Positions 34,158-44,662 of a stretch of 64,000 nucleotides of DNA are shown here, piece after piece. Source of the DNA: Alopecurus myosuroides (taxonomy: Eukaryota > Streptophyta > Magnoliopsida > Poales > Poaceae); NCBI GenBank assembly GCA_028641055.1, contig CM054060.1, forward strand, positions 295,423,480 to 295,487,479, read 5' to 3'. Position 1 is the stretch's first letter. Every line of letters begins with the position of its first letter. The notes under the pieces are model-generated. The model ran no database searches and was not told the DNA's origin. It worked only from the letters and a program-made list of their open reading frames with translations. A program made the position numbers and the translations under genes.

Positions 34158-35341
34158 TTTAGACGTACGTACGTGCGTAGGAAAACCTAGCCGCCACCTC
34201 CCTCCCGAGCCGCCCCCTCCAGGCGACTCCGGGGGGCGCCCGCACCTCCCTCCCTCCCGAGCCCCTCCTACCCCCCGACCCTGCCGTCGCTGCCGCCTGT
34301 CGCCGGCGGTGGTGGCGGCGCCCCCGTCCCCGACGGTGGGCAGGAGAGTTGCTCCGCGGCGGCGCTCCATGGAGGCGGTGGAGAGCCGGCGGTGGGCAGG
34401 GGGCGGCGCGGCCTAGGGCCGGCGCTTGAGCCTCCCGGCGGGAAGGTGGTACGGCAGGGGTGCTGCGTCGCCGGCGGGCGTCTGGATCAGATCCGAGAAT
34501 CGCTTGGGGACGCGGGGATTTGATGCCCGATGATCTTGGGTATCGGATTCGGCCTTGCCCGGCCGTGGTAGTCTGGCTACGACCTTGGTCTCGCCGGCGA
34601 CCTATTGTTGGGCAATGATCTACTCCTTCTATGATGCTTTCCTGCTGGGAGTGGCTTCGCGGTATCGGGCCGCGAGGCTGAAGAATAATGGCGGTGGTCC
34701 TAGGGTTTCCTGTCGCGCGAAGATGAAGATCATGATGTAGGTCCTCTTTGATCAAGCCGGGGTGTCGACCGAAAGGCTCCGCCGGCGACTCCCATAGGCA
34801 ACGCCTGGAGATTGCTGGATCGGTGGAATTTGGTCGCAATGCTCAGTCATCGAAGGCGAGATTGGAGGACTAGCAACGGTGTTTGGAGTCTTTGCATCGA
34901 TGGGGAACTGGCTTGGAGTTACAAGATTCGTGGCATCTGTATGTCAGAGGGGGAGACAATATGCGTGGAGTCCAAAGTCCTACCTTTCAGGGTAAAAACC
35001 CAAGGTCTGGCCTTAATTGGTTGTGCCTGGCACTGTTCTTCTTGGAGCCGTTGTTTTGAGAGCGAGGATTATCTTCAGGGTGAAAACCCAAGGTCTGGCC
35101 TTAATTGGTTATGCCTGGCATCGTTCTTCTTGGAGACGTTGTTTTCGAAGAGTCAGTTGTTGTTTAGGTGGTGGTTGTGCGGATACCGCGAGGATTGTAA
35201 CCCTGTAGCGGGACTTTTCTTCTTTTTTATTTCTTCTTTTTATTGTCTTTCGGCTGTGTGCATCCATTGCGTTGTTGCAGAGGCCGGGTGTAATTTGTAT
35301 CTCCGCGATATCAATATACTTCCCTTTATTAAAAAAAAAAA
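34158..35341 (+). mobile_element. Poly(A) retroposon, GC-rich 5' end, no protein
   Basis: 1184 bp between two copies of TCTCTAAGCT (34148-34157 and 35342-35351), the right one preceded by 11 A. The 5' half is very GC-rich and begins close to AAAACCTAGCCGCC. The 3' half is T/G-rich and ends with GATATCAATATACTTCCC before the A tail, like plant LINE 3' ends. No endonuclease or RT is encoded, so it must have been copied by LINE proteins. The 226-codon open frame on the opposite strand is a composition artefact. Confidence 0.7.
34986..35146 (+). repeat. 88-bp tandem duplication in the retroposon
   Basis: Two adjacent copies beginning TTCAGGGT at 34986 and 35074, each containing CCAAGGTCTGGCCTTAATTG and ending near GTTGTTTT. 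They differ at several positions, so the duplication is older than the insertion or has diverged since. Confidence 0.8.
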
Positions 35342-35351
35342 TCTCTAAGCT

Positions 35352-36096
35352 AGTATAGTGGCAAGTACTGATTTTTATATGACACGATAACATGTTACAT
35401 GTCCCTTTTCGTGTGTGTGCATGTTACCTCTTTATCTTTGTTCTCCGTGATCCAAGGTAGGTCTAAGTAGTCCAACATATCATGAGACGAAAGACGTCGC
35501 CACCACCTAATCTCCTGCTGAAATAACCGGTCGTTGATTAAAAAAACATTCATGTCTTGCCAAAAAAAATCCTAACGTATCCAATAATTTATACTTAGTC
35601 GATCATAAGCTCATTGAGGCTGCAGGGAAATCTAAAATAATCACATTAACACTCAGTCTTCTTTGCGGTACTGTGGCAGTCAAACTTTCCTAAAACTTCA
35701 CTTGTCATCCAGAATTGGGACCGACAGTCTCAGCTAGCCTCTGTCGGTGATGACAGCGAGCTTGCAAATCCTGAGTTGAAAACGACGCCATCAATTAATC
35801 TCCTGCTCAAATAACCTGCTGTGGATAAAAATCACTAAGCATGTCCTGAAGCCCAAGCATGAAGTGTTCTCTGCAAAAGAACAGAAAAAAACCAAGCTCC
35901 TGAAGGTGTGCAATGTGGAGGATTCACGGGTATGTCCTATCTGTAATGTGTGACTGGTTACTTAAGTTTCCCTTTGGGGAGCCAGAGCTCATTGATTTTC
36001 GCTACAGTTAAATAACCAAACAGCCAATTTTTTTTTAAAGATTAGAACACGGTTTAAATATGTTTTTACTGAACGGAATATTTGGCTCCAGCTTTA
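35352..36096. other. Spacer with two diverged direct repeats
   Basis: Unassigned sequence. TCTCCTGCTGAAATAACC at about 35511 and TCTCCTGCTCAAATAACC at about 35800 sit in longer similar contexts about 290 bp apart. They suggest an old local duplication. No gene was found. Confidence 0.4.
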
Positions 36097-36388
36097 GGCC
36101 CCTTTGATTCAAAGGAATGCCATAGGATTTTTGTAGGATAGAATCCTATAAGAAATTTTCCTTTAGAACTTGTTTGATTCATAGGATTGTACCATATAGG
36201 AAATATTCCTATAGGAATTTTGTAGTGTAAATCCTATAGGAAACTAACATGAGGTCAACCTCATGGAAAAATTCCTTTACACAATCAAAGAGAACCACTC
36301 TTCCCATAGGATTCAAGTTGACATGTCATTCCAATCTTATAGGATTTCTATTTCTGTATTTTTCCTATGCTACAAATCAAAGGAGCCC
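36097..36388. mobile_element. Tourist-like MITE (PIF/Harbinger type)
   Basis: 292 bp with ends GGCCCCTTTGATTC and, inward from the right, GGGCTCCTTTGATTT. It is flanked by TTA at 36094-36096 and 36389-36391. The interior repeats ATAGGATT/AATCCTAT motifs. It has no coding capacity. It belongs to the common grass family with TIRs of the form GGGCxCCTTTGATT. Confidence 0.82.
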
Positions 36389-36534
36389 TTAAGCTTAAAT
36401 GATCTGACGCTCAGCCTACAAGATAGTTCCTACTGGTCTTCTTTCTTACCAGCATATTCCCCTCCATTTGTCTCTCCGTGTGTGTGAATAATGCAGTAAC
36501 TATCAACCATGAACGCGGCAGCGGCGGAACCAGG

Positions 36535-37497
36535 GCAATTTTTTTTAAATAATACGTTTTTAATACGTAATTCAAAAAATAATACGCGGATCAAAAAAAA
36601 TTCAAAAATATAACCCAATCGGGTGGAGGACACCCGACAGGAACTAATTGGCGGGGCCGCTGCCGATTGGCCCTAATCGGCCGTACGGCTGCCGATTGGT
36701 GGCTGGGTGACGCCAGCAGCGAGCAATCCGGTTGATGCAACATGCAATTTGGTACACTGTGCCCAATTAGTGGCTGTTGGGTACACCGTGCCCAATTAGT
36801 GGTTTTTTTTTGCCTCCCCTCCCGCCACTTTGTCCCGCGCAATTTTCCGCTAATTAGTCCAACTACTCGTTGTCCGCCACTGCGTCATGTACGAATAAAA
36901 AGTTTGGGTGCAATTTATTTTTCTTCTTCGCCTTTGGTAGCAACCGGGTTCATTGCAAATTCCTATAATTATTTTGCAACGACGACAATAATTTTACATA
37001 AAAAGCAGTACTGAATTAAAATTTAAAATAATAAGTGGTGCATAAGGAAAACTAATTTTACTCGACGACTTCACTTTGCTCTCCCACGTGTTCGTGTTGG
37101 AGGCATGGAGTCGTCATCACTGTTTTCATCTGCTACGGCTTTTGATGAACCATCACGCTTACACATAGCCTTAAACCAAGCCACACCTCTCGGCGTAAAG
37201 TCGTCGCTGTTGTCATCATCAACAGTCTTGGATGCGCCACCACTCTTCCTCTTCGATGTGTCAGCAGTCTTCCCTTTCGATGTGTCAGCAGTCTTCCCTT
37301 TCGATGCGCCACCATTGTTCCTCTTTGCTGCGTTGTCACTCTTCCCCTTTGATGCGGCACCAGTCTTCCACTTTGATATTATGTTAAGGATTCAATGAGC
37401 GTGGCGTTTGTCTTCTGAAAACCCTCGCGGACATGGCCCGATGAGTATTATTCTCCGAATTACGTATTAAAAACGTATTATTTAAAAAAAAAATTGC
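36535..37497. mobile_element. Non-autonomous Mutator-like element (MULE)
   Basis: 963 bp. Long terminal inverted repeats of about 50 bp start GCAATTTTTTTTAAATAATA and include ACGTTTTTAATACGTAATTC at both ends. A perfect 9-bp duplication GGAACCAGG (36526-36534 and 37498-37506) flanks it, diagnostic for Mutator. The interior has a GC-rich left part with several CCGATTGG units. The right part, read on the minus strand, holds an open Lys/Ser-rich segment. No transposase core is present. It inserted about 210 bp downstream of the U6atac gene. Confidence 0.88.
37071..37391 (-). pseudogene. Lys/Ser-rich C-terminal coding fragment inside the MULE
   Basis: On the minus strand about 106 codons are open down to TGA at 37071-37073, with no ATG. 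The segment contains tandem repeats of an S-K-G-K-T-A-D-T type unit, then acidic DDDNSDD and DENSDDD stretches, ending RTRGRAK. It looks like the last exon of a larger protein. It is either the remnant tail of a Mutator transposase or FAR1-like protein, or a captured host gene piece. I cannot decide between these. Confidence 0.4.
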
Positions 37498-37707
37498 GGA
37501 ACCAGGCAGGTCGACCGGTCGGACCATCCGGAAGTGGGAGCGAGATCGTCCAGAGGCAGCAGAAAAGGACGGCACAGGTGCGGAGCGCGCCGGCGATAGA
37601 GCGTGCGCGCGCAGGACAGGGGCGGCCACCTCGAGCTCGAGCGGGTGTTTGCCCGGCCGGAACGGAGCGGAAAGGGAAAGGATTAAAATGGGACGAGCGG
37701 AACGGCC

Positions 37708-37713
37708 AAAAAA
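37708..37713 (-). terminator. Pol III terminator of U6atac
   Basis: Six consecutive T on the minus strand at the expected 3' end, 123 bases from the start. Confidence 0.8.
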
Positions 37714-37830
37714 TTTGGGTAAGATCCGCCGAAGCGGGTAGCCTTAACCGCAATGTGCTAGAGGAAAGTCCGAAGACCGTTCCCGTCCCTGTCAGGGGAG
37801 ATGCCAACCGTCTCTCCTTTTTACGAACAC
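37708..37830 (-). ncRNA. U6atac: U6atac small nuclear RNA (minor spliceosome)
   Basis: 123 bases read on the minus strand from 37830. It begins GTGTTCGTAAAAAGGAGAGA, continues with GGTTGGCATCTCCCC and TGACAGGGACGG, and has CGGTTAAGGC near its 3' part, in the order and spacing of U6atac snRNA. The AAGGAGAGA block pairs with the 5' splice site of U12-type introns, and the next block pairs with U4atac. It ends in six T, the RNA polymerase III terminator. A TATA box and an upstream sequence element lie at the correct distances. This snRNA forms the catalytic centre of the minor spliceosome in the nucleus. Length and promoter argue for a functional gene, not a pseudogene. Confidence 0.9.
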
Positions 37831-37852
37831 GATGCGTAAAGCAGCGCTTCCC

Positions 37853-37860
37853 CTTATAAA
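37853..37860 (-). promoter_or_regulatory. TATA box of U6atac
   Basis: TTTATAAG on the minus strand, its 3' edge about 23-25 bases upstream of the RNA start at 37830, as in plant snRNA promoters. Confidence 0.8.
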
Positions 37861-37884
37861 CCACTCGGCGCGCTTCCCAAGTAG

Positions 37885-37896
37885 CGAGGTGGGACT
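37885..37896 (-). promoter_or_regulatory. Upstream sequence element (USE) of U6atac
   Basis: AGTCCCACCTCG on the minus strand differs by one base from the plant snRNA USE RTCCCACATCG. The gap to the TATA box is 24 bp. This is the short spacing that specifies RNA polymerase III rather than Pol II in plant snRNA genes. Confidence 0.8.
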
Positions 37897-38455
37897 AAAC
37901 GGCACTCCAAGCTCTGCATCTTCCCCGACCCCGCCTGCTTCAGAGTTCAGACTCCCGTCCCCGGAGACTGAAGCGGAGGAGAAAACATCTAAAAAGAGGC
38001 ACCGATCTACTATGTGAGGTAAACGCTCAAATCATCTGAACACAAGAACCTACATAGGCAAACTGCTAGTGCCTAGTGGTATCGTATGAACAAAATCGAA
38101 AGGGAATCAATAAAGGAAAAATAAGAAGAACTAGCTAGCTCAAGAACGCAAATATCTGATCAATCAGGGTTTCATTTTTTCATCTTGTTCTTTTCTTTTC
38201 GTGGTCTCTTGCGTGATTAAACAACGCCAAGAATGCAACATCTGATTCGAGAAAACGTGCACGAAGGTACAAATCGAAGACTCTTAATGAGGCACTACGT
38301 CTGATCATCTGAACAACAAAAACCTGGATATCCGAGGGCCAGTGAATACTTACGGCTAGGAGTAGTATCGTATGAACACAATCAGAAGGAAATCGCTCGC
38401 TCGCTAGCTAGCTTAGCAATGGATGCCACTTTGTCTGCTGCTACGTCAGTCTGTT
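37897..38455. other. Spacer between U6atac promoter and O-fucosyltransferase stop; probable 3' UTR
   Basis: About 560 bp. The part nearest 38455 should be the 3' UTR of the minus-strand gene. It contains two related segments with ATCTGAACA (about 38033 and 38307), suggesting a small duplication. No other feature was seen. Confidence 0.45.
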
Positions 38456-41400
38456 TCAGGCTCTGCACATGCAGGGGGTGAGTGGGTTCTCCCAGAGGTC
38501 GTAGCCGGGGAAGGTCGGCTCAGGGAGGCCGGCGCGGGCCTGGTGCGAGATGACGACGTCCTCCGCGAAGGAGTCCCAGCCCAGGTACGGGTCGCCAAGC
38601 GACCTGGACATGAGCCCCTTGTCGGGCTTGATGGACTTGAGCCGGTGGCGCCCGGCGTACCGCCGTGCTCCCATGATGAGCTTGGCGAAGTTGCCGCCGT
38701 GCGTCATCACGAACACGTCCGACTTGAGGCACACCAGGAAGTCCAGCGCGGCCAGGCTCGTCACGTGCTTCCGGAAGTGCTCCATCTCCGCCTCGCTCGC
38801 CAGCTCCTCCTTGGTCACCTGCAAACATATGTGCAAAAGTTTATGTCAGGCTCGTGCATTCAGGGAGAAGAGTCTGAAACGAATAAATTCAAGTCAGTTT
38901 CGCCCCTCCATGACTACGGTCCGAGTCTGGAACTGGAAGTCAGTCCTGGGTTCGAAACCAGGCATTCTACACTCTTCGACTCATGGTTCTAGACTCATGC
39001 AAATAGTTGTAAGGTTGAATGGGCTTGCTCGAAAAGAAATTTGACAAAATGTTGCATCGAGTCTGCAGGGGCAGTGAAGAAGCACTTTGATTTAGCTGTG
39101 GAAGTACTCACCAAGTTGGGGAACATGTTCCTAAGGGGAGCCATCCTGTTTTTGCCGCCATACACTTGCCCTGATGCAACGTATATCTGTGTTTCCCTTG
39201 TGTATCCCATTGCTCGTAGGATCACAGCTATCTCACCAGGCTCAAGGGGGCAACGTCCTTCTTTTCTCTTTTGCAGCGCTAATGGCCACAGGTGAGATCC
39301 ATTCTGTGAGTGGACAACAATACTAAAAACCGTTAGAATGTTATGTTGTGCCCACTTCTAAGTTCGAAGACTTGAACAGATGAATAGCTGCATAAAAAAA
39401 CTGAAATTTGAGATGACCTTATAGCGTCGTGGCCATTCTTTCTGTCTATAAGCTGCCATCATTGTTTTCTCCTCACGTCTTCCAGCAAAATCGCAAAAGG
39501 ACAGGCCCACCATTCCTTTCTCATATCTCAGATGAAGTGCCCTTTAAAAGAAGTGGCAATTGCTACATCGTCAAATAAGCATTCCCTTCGAAAACAATGA
39601 ACTCCAAACAGGTTGGACATAAGGGATTCACTGTAGCTTACATGTATGGATTCACGCTGCCAGTTCGGTTCCTCATCTTTGTTGCCAGCTTATCAGCCAT
39701 TTCTTCAATATCAGGTAGGAACTTTAACGCGTGGTAGTTAACTCTGCATCTTAACCGGTTAATCTCCATCGGAACATTGTCATACCTGAAATTGAAGGTT
39801 CGCATTATGTTTGTTTATAATGCTCCATGCGTATTAAAGATTTTGTAAAGTAAACAAAAATGAATAAAGAAATAACAATGTTCTCTTTACATTAGCAATT
39901 TAGCATGTGAGCAGACCGGACATTTTGGGTTAAGAAAATAAATGTATGGATAATTGCCACAATATAGTTGCATTCTGTTGTTGACTTACCCCAACCTGTC
40001 GACAAATGGCTTAATAGACATTATTGTTTTCTCTTTGATCCTTGGAAGTACATTATCAATGTAAAACTGTGCAGATGCATACTTCGGGATGTTCTTCACA
40101 GTGCGCCTGTCATAGACCACATTGCAAAACTGTTATAAGCAGAATATATTAACACAATGCAATCGCCTGATCATTAACACCTGCAATAAGCAGAATAGAT
40201 ATTTATATTGAGACACATAAGAAAACAAACAAATAGGTTCCAATAGCGAACATAAGACAAGTTGAGATGGCAGTTAGTGAAAAGAAGATATGAACACTTC
40301 CAGCAATTTCTGGATCATCGTTAACTTCATAAGAAGGCAACCCAGAAAATTGCGTGTTTCAAATATCTCTTCGCGGAAGGCAAAAAGGTGCACCTGATTA
40401 AATTTATTACTCCCTCCGTTCCTAAATATAAGATGTTTTAGATTTATCAAATGTGGACAAGATACGGACTAAAATGGGTGAACATACACAGTTAAAAGTG
40501 TCTAGATACATATGAATATGAAGAAAGATAAAACATCTTATATTTAGAAATGGAGTGAGTAGGCATCAAAACATTCCATTCCAGGTCGATGGCGGTTAAT
40601 TTGAGCATTTATCTCTCAGTCCAGTGGTATTAACTGAGACAGAAACAGAAACAGAATGGCCTTTTGGATAAACTGCTTTAGATCTAGCAGAATATCGATG
40701 AAAGATAAGCTAAGATTCCAGGTCGATGGCGGTTAATTTGAGCATTTATCTCTCAGTCCAGTGGTATTAACTGAGACAGAAACAGAAACAGAAACAGAAT
40801 GGCCTTTTGGATAAACTGCTTTAGATCTAGCAGAATATCGATGAAAGATGAGCTAAGAACATGAGATTTACAGTATATCAAGGTGAATGTAATTTTAGAC
40901 TCCCCCTTACCTTTTTGTTTTGCAAATTGGAAAATATATTAATTACGCAAGATTACAATCTGCCTGACATGGTGTCAGGACTTCAGCCGGCCCAGAGTTT
41001 GACCACATCCTAGAAAGGGTGGATGAACGACCCAGGTTTGCCACTACATGACTTACATTATTTTGCTCTCGCCTAATTACAGATATATCACTGGTGACAT
41101 AGTGTCAGGACTTCGCCAGCCCAGAGTTTGGCCGCACTCTAGAAAGGGTGGATGAACGACCCAAGTTTGCCAATACATGACTTACATTATTTTGCTCTCG
41201 CCTAATTTTAGACTCTCCCTTACCTATAGAGATAAATTCAATGGAATCATAATAAATTGTCACTGGTGACAGAAAATGCCAATACAAAGTTCAATAGTGT
41301 TCTGTGTGTTGTTCTAATGTCAAATTCAGTGGTAGTGCCACTTTGATTCACAAGATTCTAGAAGACACAGGAATAGGACAATCGTAGGATTGCAATGCCA

Positions 41401-44398
41401 CGCCTCTTAATCCTATAGAATTGATTGAAACATAAGAAACCATACACTTTATTTCGAGTATTATTCAAGGAAATTCTCTTACGAAATAGAGTGTGAGTGA
41501 GTTCATAGGATAAATTCATATGGACTGTAATCTCATTAATGAAATAACCCACATACAAAAAAATCTTAAAGATTACAGTCCTATATTGAACCGAAGAGGC
41601 ACTAACTAAAACTTAAGGAAACAAGCAATAAGAAAATATAACCTACTTTATACTGGTGAAGAGCTCATCTTTTTCTGTGAACCAGTCAGGGATATCTCGG
41701 ATAATGCGTACATCATCCTTCAGATAGTTTATAAAATGATCCACATCAAAGATATCTTCAAATTTACTGCAGAGAAGGCAAATGATCTTAACAATGAAAA
41801 TAGTAATGACAAACACAATGTATTTAACAGAGTCAAATCAGGTGATAGTGCAACGAAGAAAATTATAAATCCGCACTACAGCCAATACCTTTGGACCTAC
41901 TAAACATGATATCGCAAACCTTCCTGCTTATAAAATTCATAGTACTGGAATTCTAAATGTTATCCAATGACTACAATATGCAGTTTTAATCTCCATAAAA
42001 TTGTTGTTTTCAGGAGTCACTACTTCAATAGTGAAGCATCAAGGAGGATTTGGTCCTTATCCATTGACAACAATATTATCATAGATAAACATGAAGATGA
42101 ACACTGGCTTCTAGAGTACATATTTTGATCATTCCAGCAGTATTTCGAGAAGAAAATTATTTTGATAATAACCATATACTCAGACCAGAAGTAGATTGGT
42201 GTCGCATCCATGTAGAAGAACTCAGTGTGACCGTGGTTATGCTCAAATAACCAGTTCATTTTCCCAATATCCTAGTAAGACACTATCCTCAGTTAACGTT
42301 GAATTTCCATTTCTGTGAAGCCAATTTTGTATAGTAGAACTATCAAGTAAAGACCACTAAACCAGCAGGAAAATAGAAAAGTAAAAGAAGTAACAAGAGG
42401 AGATAGCATTTACGTTGTGTCTTTCCATATTTGGTCCTGCTTCAGAACTGGCAAAATAAGTGTGGCATCCATTATCTTCGCAATTGCAACAGCATTACAT
42501 ATCTGCATAAGAACCAAAAATTCGAAATTAACAGATGGGTCTTAGTAGTAACTTAAACTCAATGTCATCTTAGGAAACTAATTACCACTACCCACTGCTC
42601 AAGAAATCAGCGTGATCTTCTTAAGAAGGTAAGGAAATAAGTATTAAATAACAGGGGAATCTTGTTTTCTTAAGTAAGCAACACCATATCATGGCAAAAA
42701 CATGGTATCAAAAGGAATTATCATAAACATATTGAAGGTATACCCTGACTATGCTTAAGCAACAACCACCCACATAGGAAAACAAATTATCAGGTAACAA
42801 GATTTGGAGACATAAACAAGTTGCCACAAATCTATTTTTAAGAAGAAAAAACCATTGCACCATCGAAACAAATATTTAGCAATCACGCAAAATAAGAGGA
42901 GTGCAAGGTTGAGAGAAACAGAAGTGCATACATACAGCTATTCGTTGCTGGTTCAGTCCACCCTCGGCATGAATAAAAATATACCCAGATGTCTCATTCT
43001 CAGGTGGGACATCTGCATTATATACCAATATATTATATCATCGCTTATCAGGGCACAATCATGAATGGAAACAAATGTTTGATGACGAAGGAAAAACTTA
43101 ACGTATATAACAGAGGGTGAGCATCTCTCAACTGACTGACAGGTCCTTTCTTGGAGGAGACACTACCGTTCTAAGAGTCAGTATCATAAAACATGGCTAG
43201 ATGATGTAGAGTTAATAAGAACTGCCATAGCACTTAATATGAAAGCATTCTTTTTCTGACTCATATTGCTCACTATACAAGTCTATGAATTAGAACTACA
43301 TGATAATTTTAATCCCACACTACCGTTGGCGATATTTGATCATTTCACAGAAATAATATGGATTAAGTTCGCCAACCTTGCATGGAAATGGAAGTATGGA
43401 TCACAATTCAGGTTTAGCTGGCCGAACAAATTTCACACCATGTCGAAGTAGCCACTAGCAAAACAAAGTGCTATAAGAACTACTCCCTCTGATCCATAAA
43501 AAGTGTCGCTCACTTAATACAAAGTTTGTACTAGCTTAGTACAAAATGAGTGACACTTTTTATGGATCGGAGGGAGTACCACAAATCTTGGTTGTGTGCT
43601 AACTAGTAAGTGACATCACAGTGACCAAGAAACAACAAGATTACACGATTCGGCATATGCTACTAAATTTTTTTTTTGTCTTTCAAGCAATGTTAATGCT
43701 GGACTTGCCTGAGGGCTCATCGCTTCGACGCTCTGCGCAGGGCTTCCAGGAAGTGGTGGCGGCACGTGGGTTCTCCCACAGCGAGAGGGGTTCCTTCGTC
43801 TGCACCGAATACAATGGAATTCATCAGAAATTCAGAGCAGAAGTTTGTCACTACGAACACGAGTTGCCAACATGTTTGCTGAGATCAACAGCACTTCACC
43901 TGAGGGCAGTGCAGCGTGATCCCCTCCTTCTGGCACAAGTAAGGCGTATTCTAGGATAAATAAATGTGAAACAAAGCAAAACGTGAGTGCTAGGTGAGGA
44001 TTCCGACGAATTTGAGCGGCATTGGAAGAAGGAGGTGACCGGGAACTCACGAGGTGGGACCAGAGGGAGGGCGCAGAGAAGAGGGCCGCGAGGAGGAGGA
44101 ACGCGAGGACGGCGAGCAAGATCCGGTAGGAGAGGGAGGCGGTGGGGGGCCTGGGGTCCTCGAGGGCGAGGAGGGAGCGGAGGGGAGAAGATGGGAGCTG
44201 CTTGTGGTGATGGTGGTGCGGGAGGAGAGGCGAGGAGCGGTGGGCGTCCTTGCCGCCGCCGTCGTCGTCGTCGCGGCCGCGGGCGGCGGAGGTGGAAGCG
44301 AACGGGGAGGAGGCAGCGGAGGCGTCGGAGTCGCGCTTCGCTGGGGAGTTGGACGCGCGGGCAGCGGCCGCCGCCGTCGAGTGCCGGAGCTCCGCCAT
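38456..44398 (-). CDS. O-fucosyltransferase family protein (GT106-like, Golgi)
   Basis: Eleven coding exons read from 44398: 44398-44051, 43929-43900, 43799-43709, 43012-42936, 42502-42414, 41766-41647, 40106-39990, 39785-39642, 39541-39418, 39303-39112, 38818-38456. They sum to 1695 bp and 564 residues with every junction in phase. The protein has a Ser/Ala- and His-rich cytosolic tail, one membrane anchor (about residues 91-110) and a luminal domain. That domain shows HAEGGLNQQR (about 171), HLRYEKGM (about 342) and SDVFVMTHGGNFAKL (about 477), the nucleotide-sugar-binding motifs of plant O-fucosyltransferases. This topology fits a type II Golgi enzyme that transfers fucose or rhamnose; the acceptor is unknown. 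The third intron has a GC donor. Introns carry MITEs and tandem repeats. Closest family type is the OFT9-like subgroup, by recognition only. Confidence 0.9.
40410..40559. mobile_element. Stowaway MITE in an O-fucosyltransferase intron
   Basis: 150 bp with ends CTCCCTCCGTTCCTAAATA and, inward from the right, CTCACTCCATTTCTAAATA, flanked by TA dinucleotides (40408-40409 and 40560-40561). It is a typical Tc1/mariner-derived grass Stowaway and forms a long hairpin. Confidence 0.9.
40578..40857. repeat. Tandem duplication (137 and 143 bp) in intron
   Basis: Two near-identical head-to-tail units start ATTCCAGGTCGATGGCGG at 40578 and 40715. They differ mainly by one extra ACAGAA hexamer in the second copy, within a short ACAGAA microsatellite. 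High identity points to a recent duplication in the long intron between exons 41647-41766 and 39990-40106. Confidence 0.92.
40966..41207. repeat. Diverged direct repeat (period 130 bp) in intron
   Basis: Units starting GACATGGTGTCAGGACTTC at 40966 and GACATAGTGTCAGGACTTC at 41096 share about 113 bp, through GAAAGGGTGGATGAACGACC to GCTCTCGCCTAATT. There are scattered differences, so it is older than the neighbouring duplication. Confidence 0.85.
41335..41570. mobile_element. Degraded Tourist-like MITE fragment in intron
   Basis: CACTTTGATTCACAAG at the left and runs such as TAGGATTG and AATCCTATAGAATTG resemble the grass MITE family also present at 36097. The right end and the target repeat are not recognisable, so the limits are approximate. 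Confidence 0.4.
43483..43576. mobile_element. Short Stowaway MITE in an O-fucosyltransferase intron
   Basis: 94 bp, an almost complete hairpin. The left end is CTCCCTCTGATCCATAAAAA; the right end inward is CTCCCTCCGATCCATAAAAA, with TA on both sides (43481-43482 and 43577-43578). It lies in the intron with the GC donor. Confidence 0.92.
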
Positions 44399-44662
44399 CG
44401 CTGCCGCCGGCGGCCCGGTGCCTGACGGTAGTGGCAGTGTACCTGTTTTCAGCGTGCAGTCTCGGGGTTTCGCTTTGGCCGCCTGCCCCACTGGTAAACT
44501 ATCCCACGAGCACACCCAGCGAAGGCGCAAGAGACATTTGCGACTGCCGACTGAGAGCACCCTCCCCATTCTTTAAACGAAGAAGTATAAATTTTGATTA
44601 GACTTTATAAAAATAACATTTACAATGTCAAATCAATATTATTAAATACATAATGAACGATA
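44399..44662 (-). promoter_or_regulatory. 5' UTR/promoter interval of the O-fucosyltransferase gene, with MITE remnant
   Basis: About 180 bp of GC-rich leader lie upstream of the ATG. Beyond about 44575 the sequence becomes AT-rich and resembles the interior of a mariner-type MITE (AAATCAATATTATTAAATA). That remnant is interrupted by the retroposon at 44663 and continues at 45629. No TATA box could be assigned. Confidence 0.4.

Noticed and set aside
34159..34839. 226-codon minus-strand open frame
   Set aside because: Lies antisense in the GC-rich half of a poly(A) retroposon; Arg/Pro/Ser-rich with no recognisable domain.
37761..37772. GAGGAAAGTCCG on the plus strand, like the P4 signature of bacterial or plastid RNase P RNA
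   Set aside because: It is the complement of the U6atac segment CGGACTTTCCTC. All other U6atac blocks, promoter and terminator are on the minus strand, and no other RNase P region is present.
38936..38956. GGGTTCGAAACC resembling a tRNA T arm
   Set aside because: No A box, anticodon arm or acceptor stem at the right distance; it lies within an intron of the O-fucosyltransferase gene.
38423..38992. 189-codon plus-strand open frame
   Set aside because: Antisense shadow of the last O-fucosyltransferase exon.
44054..44601. Plus-strand open frames of 108-204 codons
   Set aside because: Antisense of the GC-rich first exon of the O-fucosyltransferase gene.
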